A stretch of 64,000 nt of DNA from Streptomyces bathyalis (GCF_015910445.1 NZ_CP048882.1:6135501-6199500), one strand, 5' to 3'. Shown: positions 46,400 to 55,919, counted from the first letter of the stretch. The notes: a model not told the origin generated them from the letters alone. Translations and numbers: made by a program.

Positions 46400-47641
46400 T
46401 CAGTCTTCTTCGAACGTGCCCGTCTTGACGGGCTTGTGCTCCCCGTCCTTGACCTCGTACAGCGAGAGCTGCTTGTTCGTGGTGTCGCCGTACTCGTCGA
46501 AGCCGACCTTGCCGCTGACGCCGTCGAACTTGACGTCCTGCATGGCTTCGGAGACCTGCTCGCGGGTGTCGTTCATGTCCTCGGGCAGCTTGCCGTCGTT
46601 CTTCTCGGCGACGGCCTTGACGGCCTGGATGATGGACCAGGTGGCGTCGTAGGCGTAGCCGCCGTAGGCCTCGTAGGGCAGCTTGTAGCCGGCGGCCTCG
46701 TAGTTCTTGGTGAACTCCTTGGCGCTGTCGAGGGTCTCCAGCGGGGCGCCGACGGAGGAGGCGATGTCGCCCTCGGAGTTCTTCTTGGCCAGCTTCACGT
46801 ACTCGGCGCTGAAGAGCGCGTCACCACCGACGACGGGGCCCTTGAGACCGGCCTTCTTGGCCTGGTCGGCGAGCGGGGCGCCGGCGGGGTACTCGCCGCC
46901 GTAGTAGACGAAGTCGGGCTTGGCCTTGGCGACCTTGTTGGCCACCGCGGTGAAGTCCTTCTCCTTGGGGTCGACGTGGTCGGTGCCCACGACCTTGCCG
47001 CCGAGGTCCTCGAACTCACCCTTGAAGGTGGCGGCGAGGCCCTTGCCGTAGGTCTTCTTGTCGTCGATGACGAAGACCTTCTTCAGCTTCTTCTCGTTGT
47101 ACATGTACTGCGCCGCGTACGGGCCCTGGATGGCGTCCGTCGTGGAGGTACGGAAGTACGTCTTGAAGGGGCGTTCCTTCTTGCCGGTACGCCAGTTGGT
47201 GCCCTGCGTCAGCTCGGGCGCGGTGTTGGCGGGGGAGACCTCGACCATGCCGGCCTTGTCGAAGACCTTCTGCATGGACTGGCCGACGTTGGAGTTGAGG
47301 GGGCCGACGGCACCGACAACCTTGTCGTCCGCGACGAACTTGTTGGCGTTCTGCTGGCCGGCGGAGGGCTGGGCGGCGTCGTCGAGTGCCTGGAGCTTGA
47401 ACGTGACGCCGTCGACCTCCTTCTTCTTGTTGGCGGTCTTGACGGCGAGGTCGGCCGAGTTCTTGATGCCCTGGCCGAGCGCGGAGAGATCACCTGTGAG
47501 CGGGGCGTCGAGACCGATGGTCACGGTGGTGTCCCCACCACTTTTGCCGCCGCTGTCCTCGCCGCGCGAGCCGCAAGCGGTCAGCACGAGAGATCCCGCG
47601 GCGACCGCGGTGGTGATGATGAGCAATGAACGGTGGCGCAC
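46400..47641 (-). CDS. livK: Branched-chain amino-acid-binding lipoprotein LivK
   Basis: 413 residues. The lipoprotein signal is clear: RHR, a hydrophobic run, and lipobox LTAC with Cys23. The mature protein is a periplasmic-binding-protein type I fold of the Leu/Ile/Val family (IGLDAPLTGDLSALGQGIKNSADLAV, VVGAVGPLNSNVGQSMQKVFDKAGMVEVSPANT, YGGYAYDATWSIIQAVKAV). GTG 47641 follows AAAGGA. It binds branched-chain amino acids or a related ligand outside the membrane for the LivHMGF importer. First gene of its operon. Confidence 0.94.
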   Translation of the reverse strand: MRHRSLLIITTAVAAGSLVLTACGSRGEDSGGKSGGDTTVTIGLDAPLTGDLSALGQGIKNSADLAVKTANKKKEVDGVTFKLQALDDAAQPSAGQQNANKFVADDKVVGAVGPLNSNVGQSMQKVFDKAGMVEVSPANTAPELTQGTNWRTGKKERPFKTYFRTSTTDAIQGPYAAQYMYNEKKLKKVFVIDDKKTYGKGLAATFKGEFEDLGGKVVGTDHVDPKEKDFTAVANKVAKAKPDFVYYGGEYPAGAPLADQAKKAGLKGPVVGGDALFSAEYVKLAKKNSEGDIASSVGAPLETLDSAKEFTKNYEAAGYKLPYEAYGGYAYDATWSIIQAVKAVAEKNDGKLPEDMNDTREQVSEAMQDVKFDGVSGKVGFDEYGDTTNKQLSLYEVKDGEHKPVKTGTFEED

Positions 47642-47929
47642 GATCAGTCCTTTCCCCTGGCGCGGCCTTCGGGAGATGAAGGGCCGTGTCGCGCGCCGGG
47701 CACCCTGAACGTGGAACGGATCAGGGTTCTCACTGCACACCCGGCTGCGCGGTGACTGGCGGTGACTCTATGGCCGTCGGATCGCGGGGGGCAGAGGGGC
47801 AGGGCAAGGTGTGACGTTCTTGTTATTGAGACCCGACCACAGCGTGTCCGTACGGGAGCGTCCGGGAAGATCCGCTCTGTGACGTGCGTGTAGCGGACAC
47901 ATTTCGGAAGTGCGAATCAGCAGATCGCC
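47642..47929 (-). promoter_or_regulatory. 288-base region upstream of livK
   Basis: It lies between livK and a gene on the same strand and should hold the liv operon promoter. An AT-richer patch (TTCTTGTTATTGAGAC at about 47818-47833) and a CATAGAGT sequence (minus strand) near 47765 are possible promoter parts. No clear operator, RNA or gene is seen. Confidence 0.35.
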
Positions 47930-48700
47930 TCAGGGTTCGGATGCACTCTTCGAGGTGTCCTGCTCGCAGAGCGTCCGGAATGCGAGCGTGAGTGCGTCCG
48001 CGTAGCGCTCGCCCGGGATCACGCTCAGCTCCTGGCGCGCACGGTCATTACGAAGAGTCACGTTGAGGAACGGTGAGCGGGCACGGAGCGGCACCCGGTC
48101 ACAATTGGTGACTCTCGCCTTGAGGAGCAGGGTCCGCGGGCGGCCGGGTGAGACGGAAACCGGTTGCCCTTCGTCGAGGTTCAGATGGACGGCCTCGTAT
48201 CCCTGGTCGACGTCGAGGACGGTCAGCGGCGCGGTGGCCGCCGCGTGCATCTCGACGGAGAAGGTGCGGCGGGCCCGGTCGGAGACGGCCAGGCGGTCGA
48301 AGGTGATGCGCGCGGTCTGCGCGGGGTAGGGCATGCGCCGGGACGTGGCCGAGGGCAGCGCATCGTCGGGCTCCGGGCGGGGCTCCGCCTGTCTCTGCTG
48401 CGGCTGCGGCTGCGCCGCGGGCGGCTGGGTGGCGATCGCGTAGCCACCGCCTGCGAGCAGGAGGAGTCCGAGAGCTCCGGCCGCGGTGCGCCGGGTCCGC
48501 GGTGAGAGGTCGTACCAGCGTTCGGCGATGCCGGTGCTCTCGCGCCCCGAGTACAGCACGTCCCCCTGCGGGGGCTGTGGACGCGGAGGCCCCTGCCGGG
48601 GCTGTGGCCGCGGAGGGGGGACACCGCGGCTGCGAGCAGGGGCAGGGGGTCTTCGAGGGGTGTCCGCTGCCCCTCCCCGTCTGCGTCCGGTGCCGGCCAT
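47930..48700 (-). CDS. Single-pass membrane protein with Pro-rich cytoplasmic lead, unknown function
   Basis: 256 residues. Residues 1-50 are Pro/Arg/Gln-rich and probably disordered inside the cell; one transmembrane helix at about 73-90 (GALGLLLLAGGGYAIA); then an outer part of about 165 residues with a beta-rich, Ig-like look (ITFDRLAVSDRARRTFSVEMHAA, LTVLDVDQGYEAVHLNL, RTLLLKARVTNC). Two Cys in the outer part (TNCDR and TLCEQ) could form a disulfide. I do not recognise a characterised family. It follows the thioesterase gene by ten bases on the same strand. Confidence 0.7.
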   Translation of the reverse strand: MAGTGRRRGGAADTPRRPPAPARSRGVPPPRPQPRQGPPRPQPPQGDVLYSGRESTGIAERWYDLSPRTRRTAAGALGLLLLAGGGYAIATQPPAAQPQPQQRQAEPRPEPDDALPSATSRRMPYPAQTARITFDRLAVSDRARRTFSVEMHAAATAPLTVLDVDQGYEAVHLNLDEGQPVSVSPGRPRTLLLKARVTNCDRVPLRARSPFLNVTLRNDRARQELSVIPGERYADALTLAFRTLCEQDTSKSASEP

Positions 48701-48710
48701 GTGCGGGAAG

Positions 48711-49205
48711 CTAGCGGCCTTCCGGCGGAGTGACCAGAGTGGCTGCATCCGGTGCGGCGTCGCGCAGCAGGCATGTGAGCCGGGCGGTGCACACGCGCTT
48801 GCCGTCGTCGTCGGTGATGACGGTCTCGTACGTCGCGGTGGAGCGTCCCTGGTGGACGGGTGTGGCAGTGCCCGTGATCAGTCCGGAGCGGACGCCGCGG
48901 TGGTGCGTGCAGTTGAGGTCGACGCCGACGGCGATTCTGCCCGGGCCGCAGTGCAGCATCGCACCGACGGAGCCGAGGGTCTCGGCCAGTACGGCGGAGG
49001 CACCGCCGTGGAGCAGGCCGTAGGGCTGGGTGTTGCCCTCGACGGGGAGCGTGCCGGTGACCTTTTCGGGTGAGGCGTGGAGGATCCGCAGGTCCATGCG
49101 CTCACCGAGGTGCCCCGCGGAGAAGAGCGCGGGCAGGTCCATGCCGGATCCCGCCCACCGGTCGAGGATCTCCTGCGGGAACGTGGTCCTGGTGTGCTCG
49201 CCCAT
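48711..49205 (-). CDS. PaaI-type hotdog thioesterase
   Basis: 164 residues with one hotdog domain: the catalytic-loop sequence GLLHGGASAVLAETLGSVGA (split around 63-82), VGVDLNCTHHRGVRSGLITGTA, and GRSTATYETVITDDDGKRVCTARLTCLL. Such enzymes hydrolyse aryl- or acyl-CoA thioesters. It starts the two-gene minus-strand unit and is divergent from polA. Confidence 0.88.
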   Translation of the reverse strand: MGEHTRTTFPQEILDRWAGSGMDLPALFSAGHLGERMDLRILHASPEKVTGTLPVEGNTQPYGLLHGGASAVLAETLGSVGAMLHCGPGRIAVGVDLNCTHHRGVRSGLITGTATPVHQGRSTATYETVITDDDGKRVCTARLTCLLRDAAPDAATLVTPPEGR

Positions 49206-49577
49206 GGGCAGCGGCTCCGATCACCTTGTGGGGCCGGCCTGCCGGTGTGCCCGTCCGGGCGGTCGTCCCGGCAGGCCTGCGCGGTCAGTTGTCAGGCACC
49301 GTCCTATCAGGTCGCTGAGCGTGCGCTCAGGCCCGAGTGACGCGGATCACCGGTGACTTGCCCCCCGGGCGCCGCCCGTGTCGGCGGCGGCGTCCGGTGT
49401 CAGCAGGACGTTCGTCCCGGGGTGCGCCCGGACCCATCCCGAAGGCCCCTCTTCAGTCCTCTCTCGCAGTCCTCGCACGGTGCTCGGGTGCCGGTCCCCG
49501 GGACGCGGCGGCCCGGTGAGGGCTGCGCCGTGTGCGTCCGGACGGGGTTGTCGGTGGGGCGTGGGAGGATCGGGGAC
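49206..49577. other. 372-base divergent region upstream of polA
   Basis: It holds the start regions of the thioesterase gene (minus) and polA (plus). GGAGG at 49564-49568 is the polA ribosome-binding site. No gene, repeat or clear promoter hexamers stand out. Confidence 0.4.
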
Positions 49578-52280
49578 GTGACTGAGAAGGCATCGAAGAA
49601 GACCGCACCGCGCCTGCTCCTGATGGACGGGCACTCGCTCGCATACCGCGCGTTCTACGCACTGCCCGCGGAGAATTTCTCCACCTCCACGGGCCAGACG
49701 ACGAACGCGATCTACGGCTTCACCTCGATGCTGTCCAACACCCTGCGCGACGAGGAGCCCACGCACTTCGCGGTCGCGTTCGACGTCTCCCGCAAGACGT
49801 GGCGCTCGGCCGAGTTCGCGGAGTACAAGGCGAACCGCTCCAAGGCCCCGGACGAGTTCAAGGGCCAGGTCGAGCTGATCGGGGAGCTCCTCGACGCGAT
49901 GCGGGTGCGCCGCTTCGCCGTGGAGGGCTTCGAGGCCGACGACGTCATCGCGACGCTGACCAAACAGGCGACGGCCGAGGGCTTCAAGGTCTCCATCGTC
50001 ACCGGCGACCGGGACGCCCTTCAGCTCGTCAGCGACGACGTCACGGTCCTCTACCCGACGAAGGGCGTCTCGGAGCTGACGCGCTTCACGCCCGAGAAGG
50101 TCTTCGAGAAGTACGGTCTGACGCCTGAGCAGTACCCGGACTTCGCGGCGCTGCGCGGCGACCCGTCCGACAACCTCCCCGGCATTCCCGGCGTCGGCGA
50201 GAAGACGGCCACCAAGTGGATCACTCAGTTCGGCTCCTTCGCCGAGCTGGCCCGCCGGGCGGACGAGGTGAAGGGCAAGGCCGGGGAGAATCTGCGGGCG
50301 CACCTGGAGTCGGTCACGCTCAACCGTCATCTCACGCAGCTCGTGAGCGACGTCGAACTGAGCTGCCGTCCGGAGGACCTGGAGCGTGTCGCCTACGACC
50401 GGGACACGCTGAACGTCGTGCTGGACGCCCTGGAGTTCCGTCATCTCAACTTCCGCGAGCGGCTGTTCGCGGTCGATCCGGGCGCGCAGGAGGAAGAGGC
50501 CGCCCCGTCCGTTGAGGGCGTGGAGATCGAAGGCAGCGTGCTGGCCCCCGGCGAGCTGGTGGGCTGGCTTGACGAGCACGCGGGCGGCACCCTCGGCCTG
50601 GCCACCGTGGATGTGTGGAAGCTGGGCACGGGCAGCGTCAGCGAGATCGCTCTCGCCGCCGCGGACGGGCCCGCGGCCTGGTTCGACCCGGCCCGGCTGG
50701 ATGAGGCGGAGGAGAGGGCCTTCGCCTCGTGGATCGCCGATGCCGCACACCCGAAGGTCGTCCACGACGCCAAGGCGATCATGCGTGTCTTCGCCGAGCA
50801 CGGATGGAACGTCGCCGGAGTCACCCAGGACACGGCCCTGGCCGCGTATCTCGACAAGCCCGGCCGCCGATCCTTCGACATGGACGCGCTGTCGGTGGAA
50901 TACCTCGGCCGCGAGCTCGGCCCCGCCGACGCCGGCGGCGGGCAGCTGGCCTTCGGCGTGGACGAACAGGCCGAGGCGCAGGCGCTGATGGTCAAGGCGC
51001 GCACGATCCTCGACCTCGGCGAGGTCTTCGAGGAGAGGCTCGCTCAGGTCGGGGCCGCCGATCTGCTGCGCGATCTGGAGCTGCCCACCTCGGCCGTGCT
51101 GGCACGAATGGAGCGCGCCGGCATCTGCGCCGACCGTGAGTGGCTGACGGGTCTTGAGCAGCAGTTCGCGGACGCCGCCCAGCAGGCCGTGAAGGACGCA
51201 CACGCCGCCGTCGGGCACGAGTTCAACCTCGGTTCGCCCAAGCAGCTCCAGGAGGTGCTCTTCGGCGAGTTGGGCCTGCCCAAGACGAAGAAGACGAAGA
51301 CGGGCTGGACGACGGACGCCGACGCGCTGACCTGGCTCGCGACGCAGACGGAGCACGAGCTGCCGGTGCTGATGCTGCGCTACCGCGAGCAGCAGAAGCT
51401 GCGCACCACCGTCGAGGGCCTGATCAAGACGATCGCCGCCGACGGCCGCATCCACACCAGCTTCAGCCAGACCGTTGCCGCCACCGGCCGACTCTCCTCC
51501 ACCGACCCCAACTTGCAGAACGTGCCCATCCGTACGGACGAGGGCCGCGCCATCCGCCGCGCCTTCCGCGTCGGTGAGGGCTACGAGAGCCTGATGACCG
51601 CGGACTACAGCCAGATCGAACTGCGCGTGATGGCCCACATGTCCGACGACGAGAAGCTCATCGAGGCCATCACCTCCGGGGAGAATCTGCACACGACCGT
51701 CGCCTCGCAGGTCTTCGACGTCACCGAGAACCAGGTCGACGCCGAGATGCGCCGCAAGATCAAGGCCATGTCCTACGGTCTGGCCTACGGGCTCTCGGCG
51801 TTCGGCCTCTCCCAGCAGCTGGGCATCACGCCCGACGAGGCCCGCACGTTGATGGACGACTACTTCGAACGGTTCGGCGGAGTGCGCGACTTCCTCCACC
51901 GGGCGGTCTCCGAGGCGCGCGCGACCGGCTACACCGAGACCATCATGGGCCGCCGCCGCTACCTCCCCGACCTCAACAGCGACAACCGCCAACGCCGCGA
52001 CATGGCGGAGCGGATGGCGCTCAACGCACCGATCCAGGGCACGGCGGCGGACATCGTCAAGCTGGCGATGCTGCGCGTGGACTCCGCACTGCACAAGGAG
52101 AAGCTGCGCTCACGGATGCTGCTCCAGGTGCACGACGAGATCGTGCTCGAAGTGGCCCCCGGAGAACGCGACGCCGTCGAGGAACTCGTGTGCCGGGAGA
52201 TGGCCGACGCGGTCCAGCTGCGTGCGCCGCTGGATGTCTCGGTCGGCGTCGGCGACGACTGGGAATCGGCCGCCCACTGA
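49578..52280 (+). CDS. polA: DNA polymerase I
   Basis: 900 residues. Domains in order: 5' nuclease (1-300; LLLMDGHSLAYRAFYAL, FEADDVIATL, GDPSDNLPGIPGVGEKTA), a 3'-5' exonuclease-like domain (about 315-490), and the polymerase domain (about 500-900) with motif A TADYSQIELRVMAHMS, motif B RRKIKAMSYGLAYG and motif C QVHDEIVLEV. The exonuclease region reads LATVDVWKLG where proofreading enzymes have DTET, so proofreading is probably lost, as is usual in actinobacterial Pol I. GTG 49578 follows GGAGG by nine bases. It acts in Okazaki-fragment processing and repair. Confidence 0.97.
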   Translation: MTEKASKKTAPRLLLMDGHSLAYRAFYALPAENFSTSTGQTTNAIYGFTSMLSNTLRDEEPTHFAVAFDVSRKTWRSAEFAEYKANRSKAPDEFKGQVELIGELLDAMRVRRFAVEGFEADDVIATLTKQATAEGFKVSIVTGDRDALQLVSDDVTVLYPTKGVSELTRFTPEKVFEKYGLTPEQYPDFAALRGDPSDNLPGIPGVGEKTATKWITQFGSFAELARRADEVKGKAGENLRAHLESVTLNRHLTQLVSDVELSCRPEDLERVAYDRDTLNVVLDALEFRHLNFRERLFAVDPGAQEEEAAPSVEGVEIEGSVLAPGELVGWLDEHAGGTLGLATVDVWKLGTGSVSEIALAAADGPAAWFDPARLDEAEERAFASWIADAAHPKVVHDAKAIMRVFAEHGWNVAGVTQDTALAAYLDKPGRRSFDMDALSVEYLGRELGPADAGGGQLAFGVDEQAEAQALMVKARTILDLGEVFEERLAQVGAADLLRDLELPTSAVLARMERAGICADREWLTGLEQQFADAAQQAVKDAHAAVGHEFNLGSPKQLQEVLFGELGLPKTKKTKTGWTTDADALTWLATQTEHELPVLMLRYREQQKLRTTVEGLIKTIAADGRIHTSFSQTVAATGRLSSTDPNLQNVPIRTDEGRAIRRAFRVGEGYESLMTADYSQIELRVMAHMSDDEKLIEAITSGENLHTTVASQVFDVTENQVDAEMRRKIKAMSYGLAYGLSAFGLSQQLGITPDEARTLMDDYFERFGGVRDFLHRAVSEARATGYTETIMGRRRYLPDLNSDNRQRRDMAERMALNAPIQGTAADIVKLAMLRVDSALHKEKLRSRMLLQVHDEIVLEVAPGERDAVEELVCREMADAVQLRAPLDVSVGVGDDWESAAH

Positions 52281-52323
52281 GCCCTTCCCCGCCCCGCGGC
52301 CAATGCCCCCGACCCGCAGACGT

Positions 52324-52355
52324 AACAGGGGAGTTGCCGTAGTGTCGCCCCTGTT
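52324..52355 (+). terminator. Hairpin between polA and the transglycosylase gene
   Basis: AACAGGGG (52324-52331) and CCCCTGTT (52348-52355) form a perfect 8-bp stem with a 16-base loop that contains TAGTGT, a possible -10 element of the next gene. The site may serve both as terminator and promoter region. Confidence 0.4.
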
Positions 52356-52389
52356 GGCGACCGCAGCGGAGAGCAGGGGAGTCCGGCAC

Positions 52390-54000
52390 ATGGCGCTGTA
52401 TGGCGGTATTCGCGGCGGCAGGAAGATCCGCCGAGGGGTGACCGGTACGGCCATCGCCGCCGCGACGATGGCTGCCCTGACCGCGTCGCAGGCGCCGGGT
52501 TCGGACGTGAACCACCTTGTGGATCCGGGCAAGGAGCGTCCGGACGAGGCGCAGCAGCCCGACCGCGCACCGGGCGACGACTCGTACCACACGGAGCTGC
52601 CGCCCCTCGAATCGCCCGCCCCGCCCCGCAGCGCACTCGACAAGCCCTCCGAGTCCGGAATCCCGGCGTCGCTGCTCGCCGCCTACAAGAAGGCCGTCAG
52701 CTCCATCAACGCCTCCGACCCCGCCTGCGGGTTGCGCTGGGAACTGCTCGCCGCCATCGGCAAGGTCGAGTCCGGGCAGGCTCGCGGTGGAGCGGTCGAC
52801 AAGGACGGCACGACCCTCCGGCCGATCCTGGGCCCGGTGCTGAACGGATCGGGCTTCGCCCGCATCCACGACACCGACCGGGGCCGCCTCGACGGCGACC
52901 GGCGCTTCGACCGCGCCGTCGGGCCCATGCAGTTCATACCCTCGACGTGGTCCCGCTGGGGCACCGACGGCAACGGCGACGGCAACCGCGACCCGGGCAA
53001 CGTCCACGACGCCGCGCTCGCCGCCGCCGGGTATCTCTGCGCGGGCGAACGGGACTTGACCTCCAAGGCCGGCCTGCACCGCTCGATCCTCAGCTACAAC
53101 AACTCCCAGGACTACCTGCGTACGGTGCTGGCCTGGTACGAGTTCTACCGCAAGGGCACCCACAAGGTTCCCGACGGCTCGGGTGCGGTGCCCACCTCAC
53201 CGGGCGCCGGTGGCGCGGACAGTGCCGGCAAGGGGAAGGGCAACGGCAAGGGTTCGCACGGAGGCGGCTCCGGGTCGGACAAGCCCGGCAAGGGCGACGG
53301 CGGGAACGACTCGCCGGCTCCGGTCACGCCCACGGCCCTGAAGCCGGTCCTCCCGGGCCAACTGTCCGCCTACACCGGTGAGAACTTCGACGACCGCGTG
53401 CGCGTAAGGGCCGTCAGCAAGGCCGGCAAGGCGGTCAAGGGCGTCCGCGTCCAGTACACGATCAAGGGCGACACCGGCGCCCGCTTCCCCGGCGATTCGA
53501 GGAAGGCCACGGCCACCACGATGCCGAACGGCCTCGCCACCGCTCCTCTCATCGATGCCGGCGAGCAGGCGGGCAACTTCACCATCACCGCCACCACCAA
53601 GGTGGCCGGCAACGATCCGTCCACCACGGTGAAGGCCGAGGTCAAGCCGAAGTACACCTTCGCCGTCGACCACGAGGGTCCGCTGAAGGCCCCGGTGGAT
53701 TCGGAGTTCACCGACTTCAAGGTCGATCTCAAGCATGAGAAGGAGGCGGCCGGCGGTGTTCCCGTCACCGCCACGATGGTTGACAAGAACGGCAAGGAGA
53801 ACACCAAGGGGCCCTACTTCACGGACCTCTTCGGCAACGAGGACCGTTCCGTCACCGAGACGACGGGCGTACTCGCCAAGGCCGGAGTCCTCGACCTCCC
53901 GGCCATCCACACCGACGGCCACACCGGCACCTTCATCCTGCGCCTCACCACCGACGACGGCTCGACGTCCGACATCGAACTCACGGTCACCGAAAAGTAG
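52390..54000 (+). CDS. Secreted lytic transglycosylase with C-terminal Ig-like domains
   Basis: 536 residues. ATG 52390 follows GGGGAG by eight bases. The N-terminal region (IRRGVTGTAIAAATMAALTA) looks like an export signal. The lytic murein transglycosylase (SLT/MltB-like) domain is at about 100-260: ELLAAIGKVESGQARGG with the catalytic Glu, then GPMQFIPSTWSRWG, DPGNVHDAALAAAGYLC and ILSYNNSQDYLRTVLAWY. A Gly/Lys/Ser-rich linker (about 275-315) leads to two invasin/Big-like Ig domains of roughly 100 residues each. The enzyme cuts peptidoglycan glycan strands; the Ig repeats probably hold it in or across the wall. It stands alone between hairpins. Confidence 0.87.
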   Translation: MALYGGIRGGRKIRRGVTGTAIAAATMAALTASQAPGSDVNHLVDPGKERPDEAQQPDRAPGDDSYHTELPPLESPAPPRSALDKPSESGIPASLLAAYKKAVSSINASDPACGLRWELLAAIGKVESGQARGGAVDKDGTTLRPILGPVLNGSGFARIHDTDRGRLDGDRRFDRAVGPMQFIPSTWSRWGTDGNGDGNRDPGNVHDAALAAAGYLCAGERDLTSKAGLHRSILSYNNSQDYLRTVLAWYEFYRKGTHKVPDGSGAVPTSPGAGGADSAGKGKGNGKGSHGGGSGSDKPGKGDGGNDSPAPVTPTALKPVLPGQLSAYTGENFDDRVRVRAVSKAGKAVKGVRVQYTIKGDTGARFPGDSRKATATTMPNGLATAPLIDAGEQAGNFTITATTKVAGNDPSTTVKAEVKPKYTFAVDHEGPLKAPVDSEFTDFKVDLKHEKEAAGGVPVTATMVDKNGKENTKGPYFTDLFGNEDRSVTETTGVLAKAGVLDLPAIHTDGHTGTFILRLTTDDGSTSDIELTVTEK

Positions 54001-54011
54001 TTGGCGCCTGC

Positions 54012-54032
54012 CGGTGACGACGCCGGTCACCG
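54012..54032 (+). terminator. Short hairpin after the transglycosylase gene
   Basis: CGGTGAC (54012-54018) and GTCACCG (54026-54032) form a 7-bp stem with a 7-base loop, twelve bases after the stop. The remaining 220 bases before the next gene show no other feature. Confidence 0.4.
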
Positions 54033-54255
54033 TCGCCAGCTTGCCGCCCCTCTAAGGCAGCCTGCTGTGTGCGGCCTGACGGGCCGTGCGATCAGGGGCG
54101 CGTGAGCAGGCGTCCATGCACCGTCCCGGCCGGTCGTGTGCGATCAGGCCGGCGCCGGCCGCGTACTGTCCGGTCCACGGTCCAGGCACGAGAGAGACGT
54201 GGAGCGGAACGCAGGAGGCGGAGCGCCGGTCCGCGTTCCGCGCCCGGAGGGCGCG

Positions 54256-54648
54256 ATGGAGCTCGACGAGGAACTGCTCACCCTTCTGCGCGGGCCCAGT
54301 ACCTGCTATCTGACGACGCTGATGCCCGACGGTTCGCCGCAAGTGACCCAGACCTGGGTCGACACCGACGGCGAGCACGTCCTCGTCAACAGCGTGCAGG
54401 GGTTCGTGAAGACCCGGAACATCGAACGGGACCCGCGAGTGGCGCTCGCGGTGGCCCATCCGGAGAACCCCACGCGCTACTTCCAGGTGCGCGGCCGGGT
54501 CGTCCGGACGACGACGGAAGGCGCGAGGGAGCACATCGAATCCCTCGCCCAGAAGTACCTCGGAGCGCCGTATCCCTGGTACGGAGGGCGGGAACAGGTG
54601 CGCGTCCTCTTCGTCATCGAACCCGTGAGGATCACCAGCATGGGATGA
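54256..54648 (+). CDS. PPOX-class F420-dependent oxidoreductase
   Basis: 130 residues, one split-barrel domain: LLRGPSTCYLTTLMPDGSPQVTQTWVD, FVKTRNIERDPRVALAVAHPENP, RYFQVRGRVVRTTTEGAREHIESLA. It is a minimal member of the F420-binding PPOX group. ATG 54256 follows GGAGG by five bases. The frame is open upstream to 54136, but that part has no family similarity. Substrate unknown. Not in an obvious operon; it converges on the methyltransferase gene. Confidence 0.85.
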   Translation: MELDEELLTLLRGPSTCYLTTLMPDGSPQVTQTWVDTDGEHVLVNSVQGFVKTRNIERDPRVALAVAHPENPTRYFQVRGRVVRTTTEGAREHIESLAQKYLGAPYPWYGGREQVRVLFVIEPVRITSMG

Positions 54649-54705
54649 GCGCCCGGCCAGCCGGCCCCGGCCGGCCCGGCGCATACGTCCCGCCGCAGGG
54701 CCCTG

Positions 54706-55566
54706 TCAGCGCCCCTCGTCGCGCTCGCACACGAAGATCGCCGTCCCGGGGATCAGCCGCCCGCGCAGCGGGGACCAGCCGCCCCACTCCTGCGTGTTCC
54801 AGTCGGGCCACTCAGGCTCGACGACGTCCAGCAGCCGGAACCCCGCACCCACCAGATCGCGCACCCGGTCGCCGAGCGTGCGGTGGTGCTCGACGTAGAC
54901 CGCGCGCCCCTTCTCGTCCTCCTCGACGTAGGGGGTCCGGTCGAAGTAGGAGCTGAGCACCGTCAGCCCTTCCGGGCCCGGCTCGTCCGGCAGCGTCCAG
55001 CGCAGCGGATGCGTCACGGAGAACACCCACCGCCCGCCGGGCTTCAGCACCCGCCGCACCTCCCGCAGCACGCGCACGGGGTCGGCGACGAATTGCAGCG
55101 CACCGTAGGCGGAGAAGGCCGCGTCGAAGGAGGCGTCGGCGAAGGGCAGCGCCCGGGCGTCCGCCTCCACGAGCGGAAAGCCGGCACCATCCCCGTCACC
55201 GCAGCCGATGCGCAGCGCGTGCTGGAGCTGCCGGTGGGAGAGGTCGAGCGCGACGGGACGGGCTCCCTGCGCGGCGAGCCACCGGGAACACTGCGCAGCG
55301 CCCGCACCCACCTCCAGTACGTGCCGCTCACGCAGCGCCCCGGACGGGCCGAGCAGCCGGGCCTTCGCCTCGTCCAGGCCCTCCGGGCACCACACGAAAC
55401 GGGCGTCGCCGAGGAAGGCGCCGTGATCGTCCTGGTACTCGTCGGCGTTGCGGTTCCACCATCCGCGGTTGGCGCGGCTGCTCTCCGCGTCGCCGGCCTG
55501 CCTGCGTACGGCCTCCGGCTCGGCGTACGTCGCCGTGCTTTTCCTGCCGCCGTCGTCTTGGATCAT
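54706..55566 (-). CDS. Class I SAM-dependent methyltransferase
   Basis: 286 residues. After a 45-residue lead with NRGWWNRNADEYQ, the Rossmann fold shows motif I VLEVGAGAAQCSRWLA, the acidic residue of motif II in PVALDLS, ADARALPFADASFDAAFSAYGALQFV, and LKPGGRWVFSV. It is of the UbiE/ubiquinone-type Methyltransf_11 group seen widely in actinobacteria. The acceptor is unknown. Its promoter lies back to back with the rpsA leader. Confidence 0.88.
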   Translation of the reverse strand: MIQDDGGRKSTATYAEPEAVRRQAGDAESSRANRGWWNRNADEYQDDHGAFLGDARFVWCPEGLDEAKARLLGPSGALRERHVLEVGAGAAQCSRWLAAQGARPVALDLSHRQLQHALRIGCGDGDGAGFPLVEADARALPFADASFDAAFSAYGALQFVADPVRVLREVRRVLKPGGRWVFSVTHPLRWTLPDEPGPEGLTVLSSYFDRTPYVEEDEKGRAVYVEHHRTLGDRVRDLVGAGFRLLDVVEPEWPDWNTQEWGGWSPLRGRLIPGTAIFVCERDEGR

Positions 55567-55708
55567 CGCGCCCGCCGTCGTACTCTCACGGATATGACTT
55601 GTCGCCGCGGGGGCCGCGGAGACATCGCTCAGTGCCTCAAGGGGTGCACGCTGTGACGGGCGCGCCGGTTATGGGACGTTCCACCCCAGCTGTGCTCTTT
55701 CGCGCATT

Positions 55709-55737
55709 GACCATGCCCAGCGGCCCCCGTATGCTAC
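55709..55737 (+). promoter_or_regulatory. Sigma70 (HrdB-type) promoter of rpsA
   Basis: TTGACC (55709-55714), 17 bases, TATGCT (55732-55737). This is the best consensus match in the window. It implies a leader of about 175 bases before rpsA, long enough for post-transcriptional control. Confidence 0.7.
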
Positions 55738-55919
55738 AAGTTGCGCTGCGGGCCTGCGCGCCTCGGACGGAGCAGGCCGCGCTCGCATCGGTGGTGTATT
55801 CCCTCGGGTTTGTGGCTCTCAAGGCTGTGTCCGGCTGGCTTGCATGCGCGGTGCGATAACGGGCTCTCGGCGTAGCAGGACCTACGACTTTCATGTCCGT
55901 ACCGGAGACCCTTTCACAC

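Noticed and set aside
49347..52094. 915-codon open frame on the minus strand opposite polA
   Set aside because: Antisense shadow of polA with no recognisable motif and biased Leu/Val/Arg composition.
55599..55859. 86-codon frame in the rpsA leader
   Set aside because: It covers the predicted promoter TTGACC-17-TATGCT and has no ribosome-binding site or family match.
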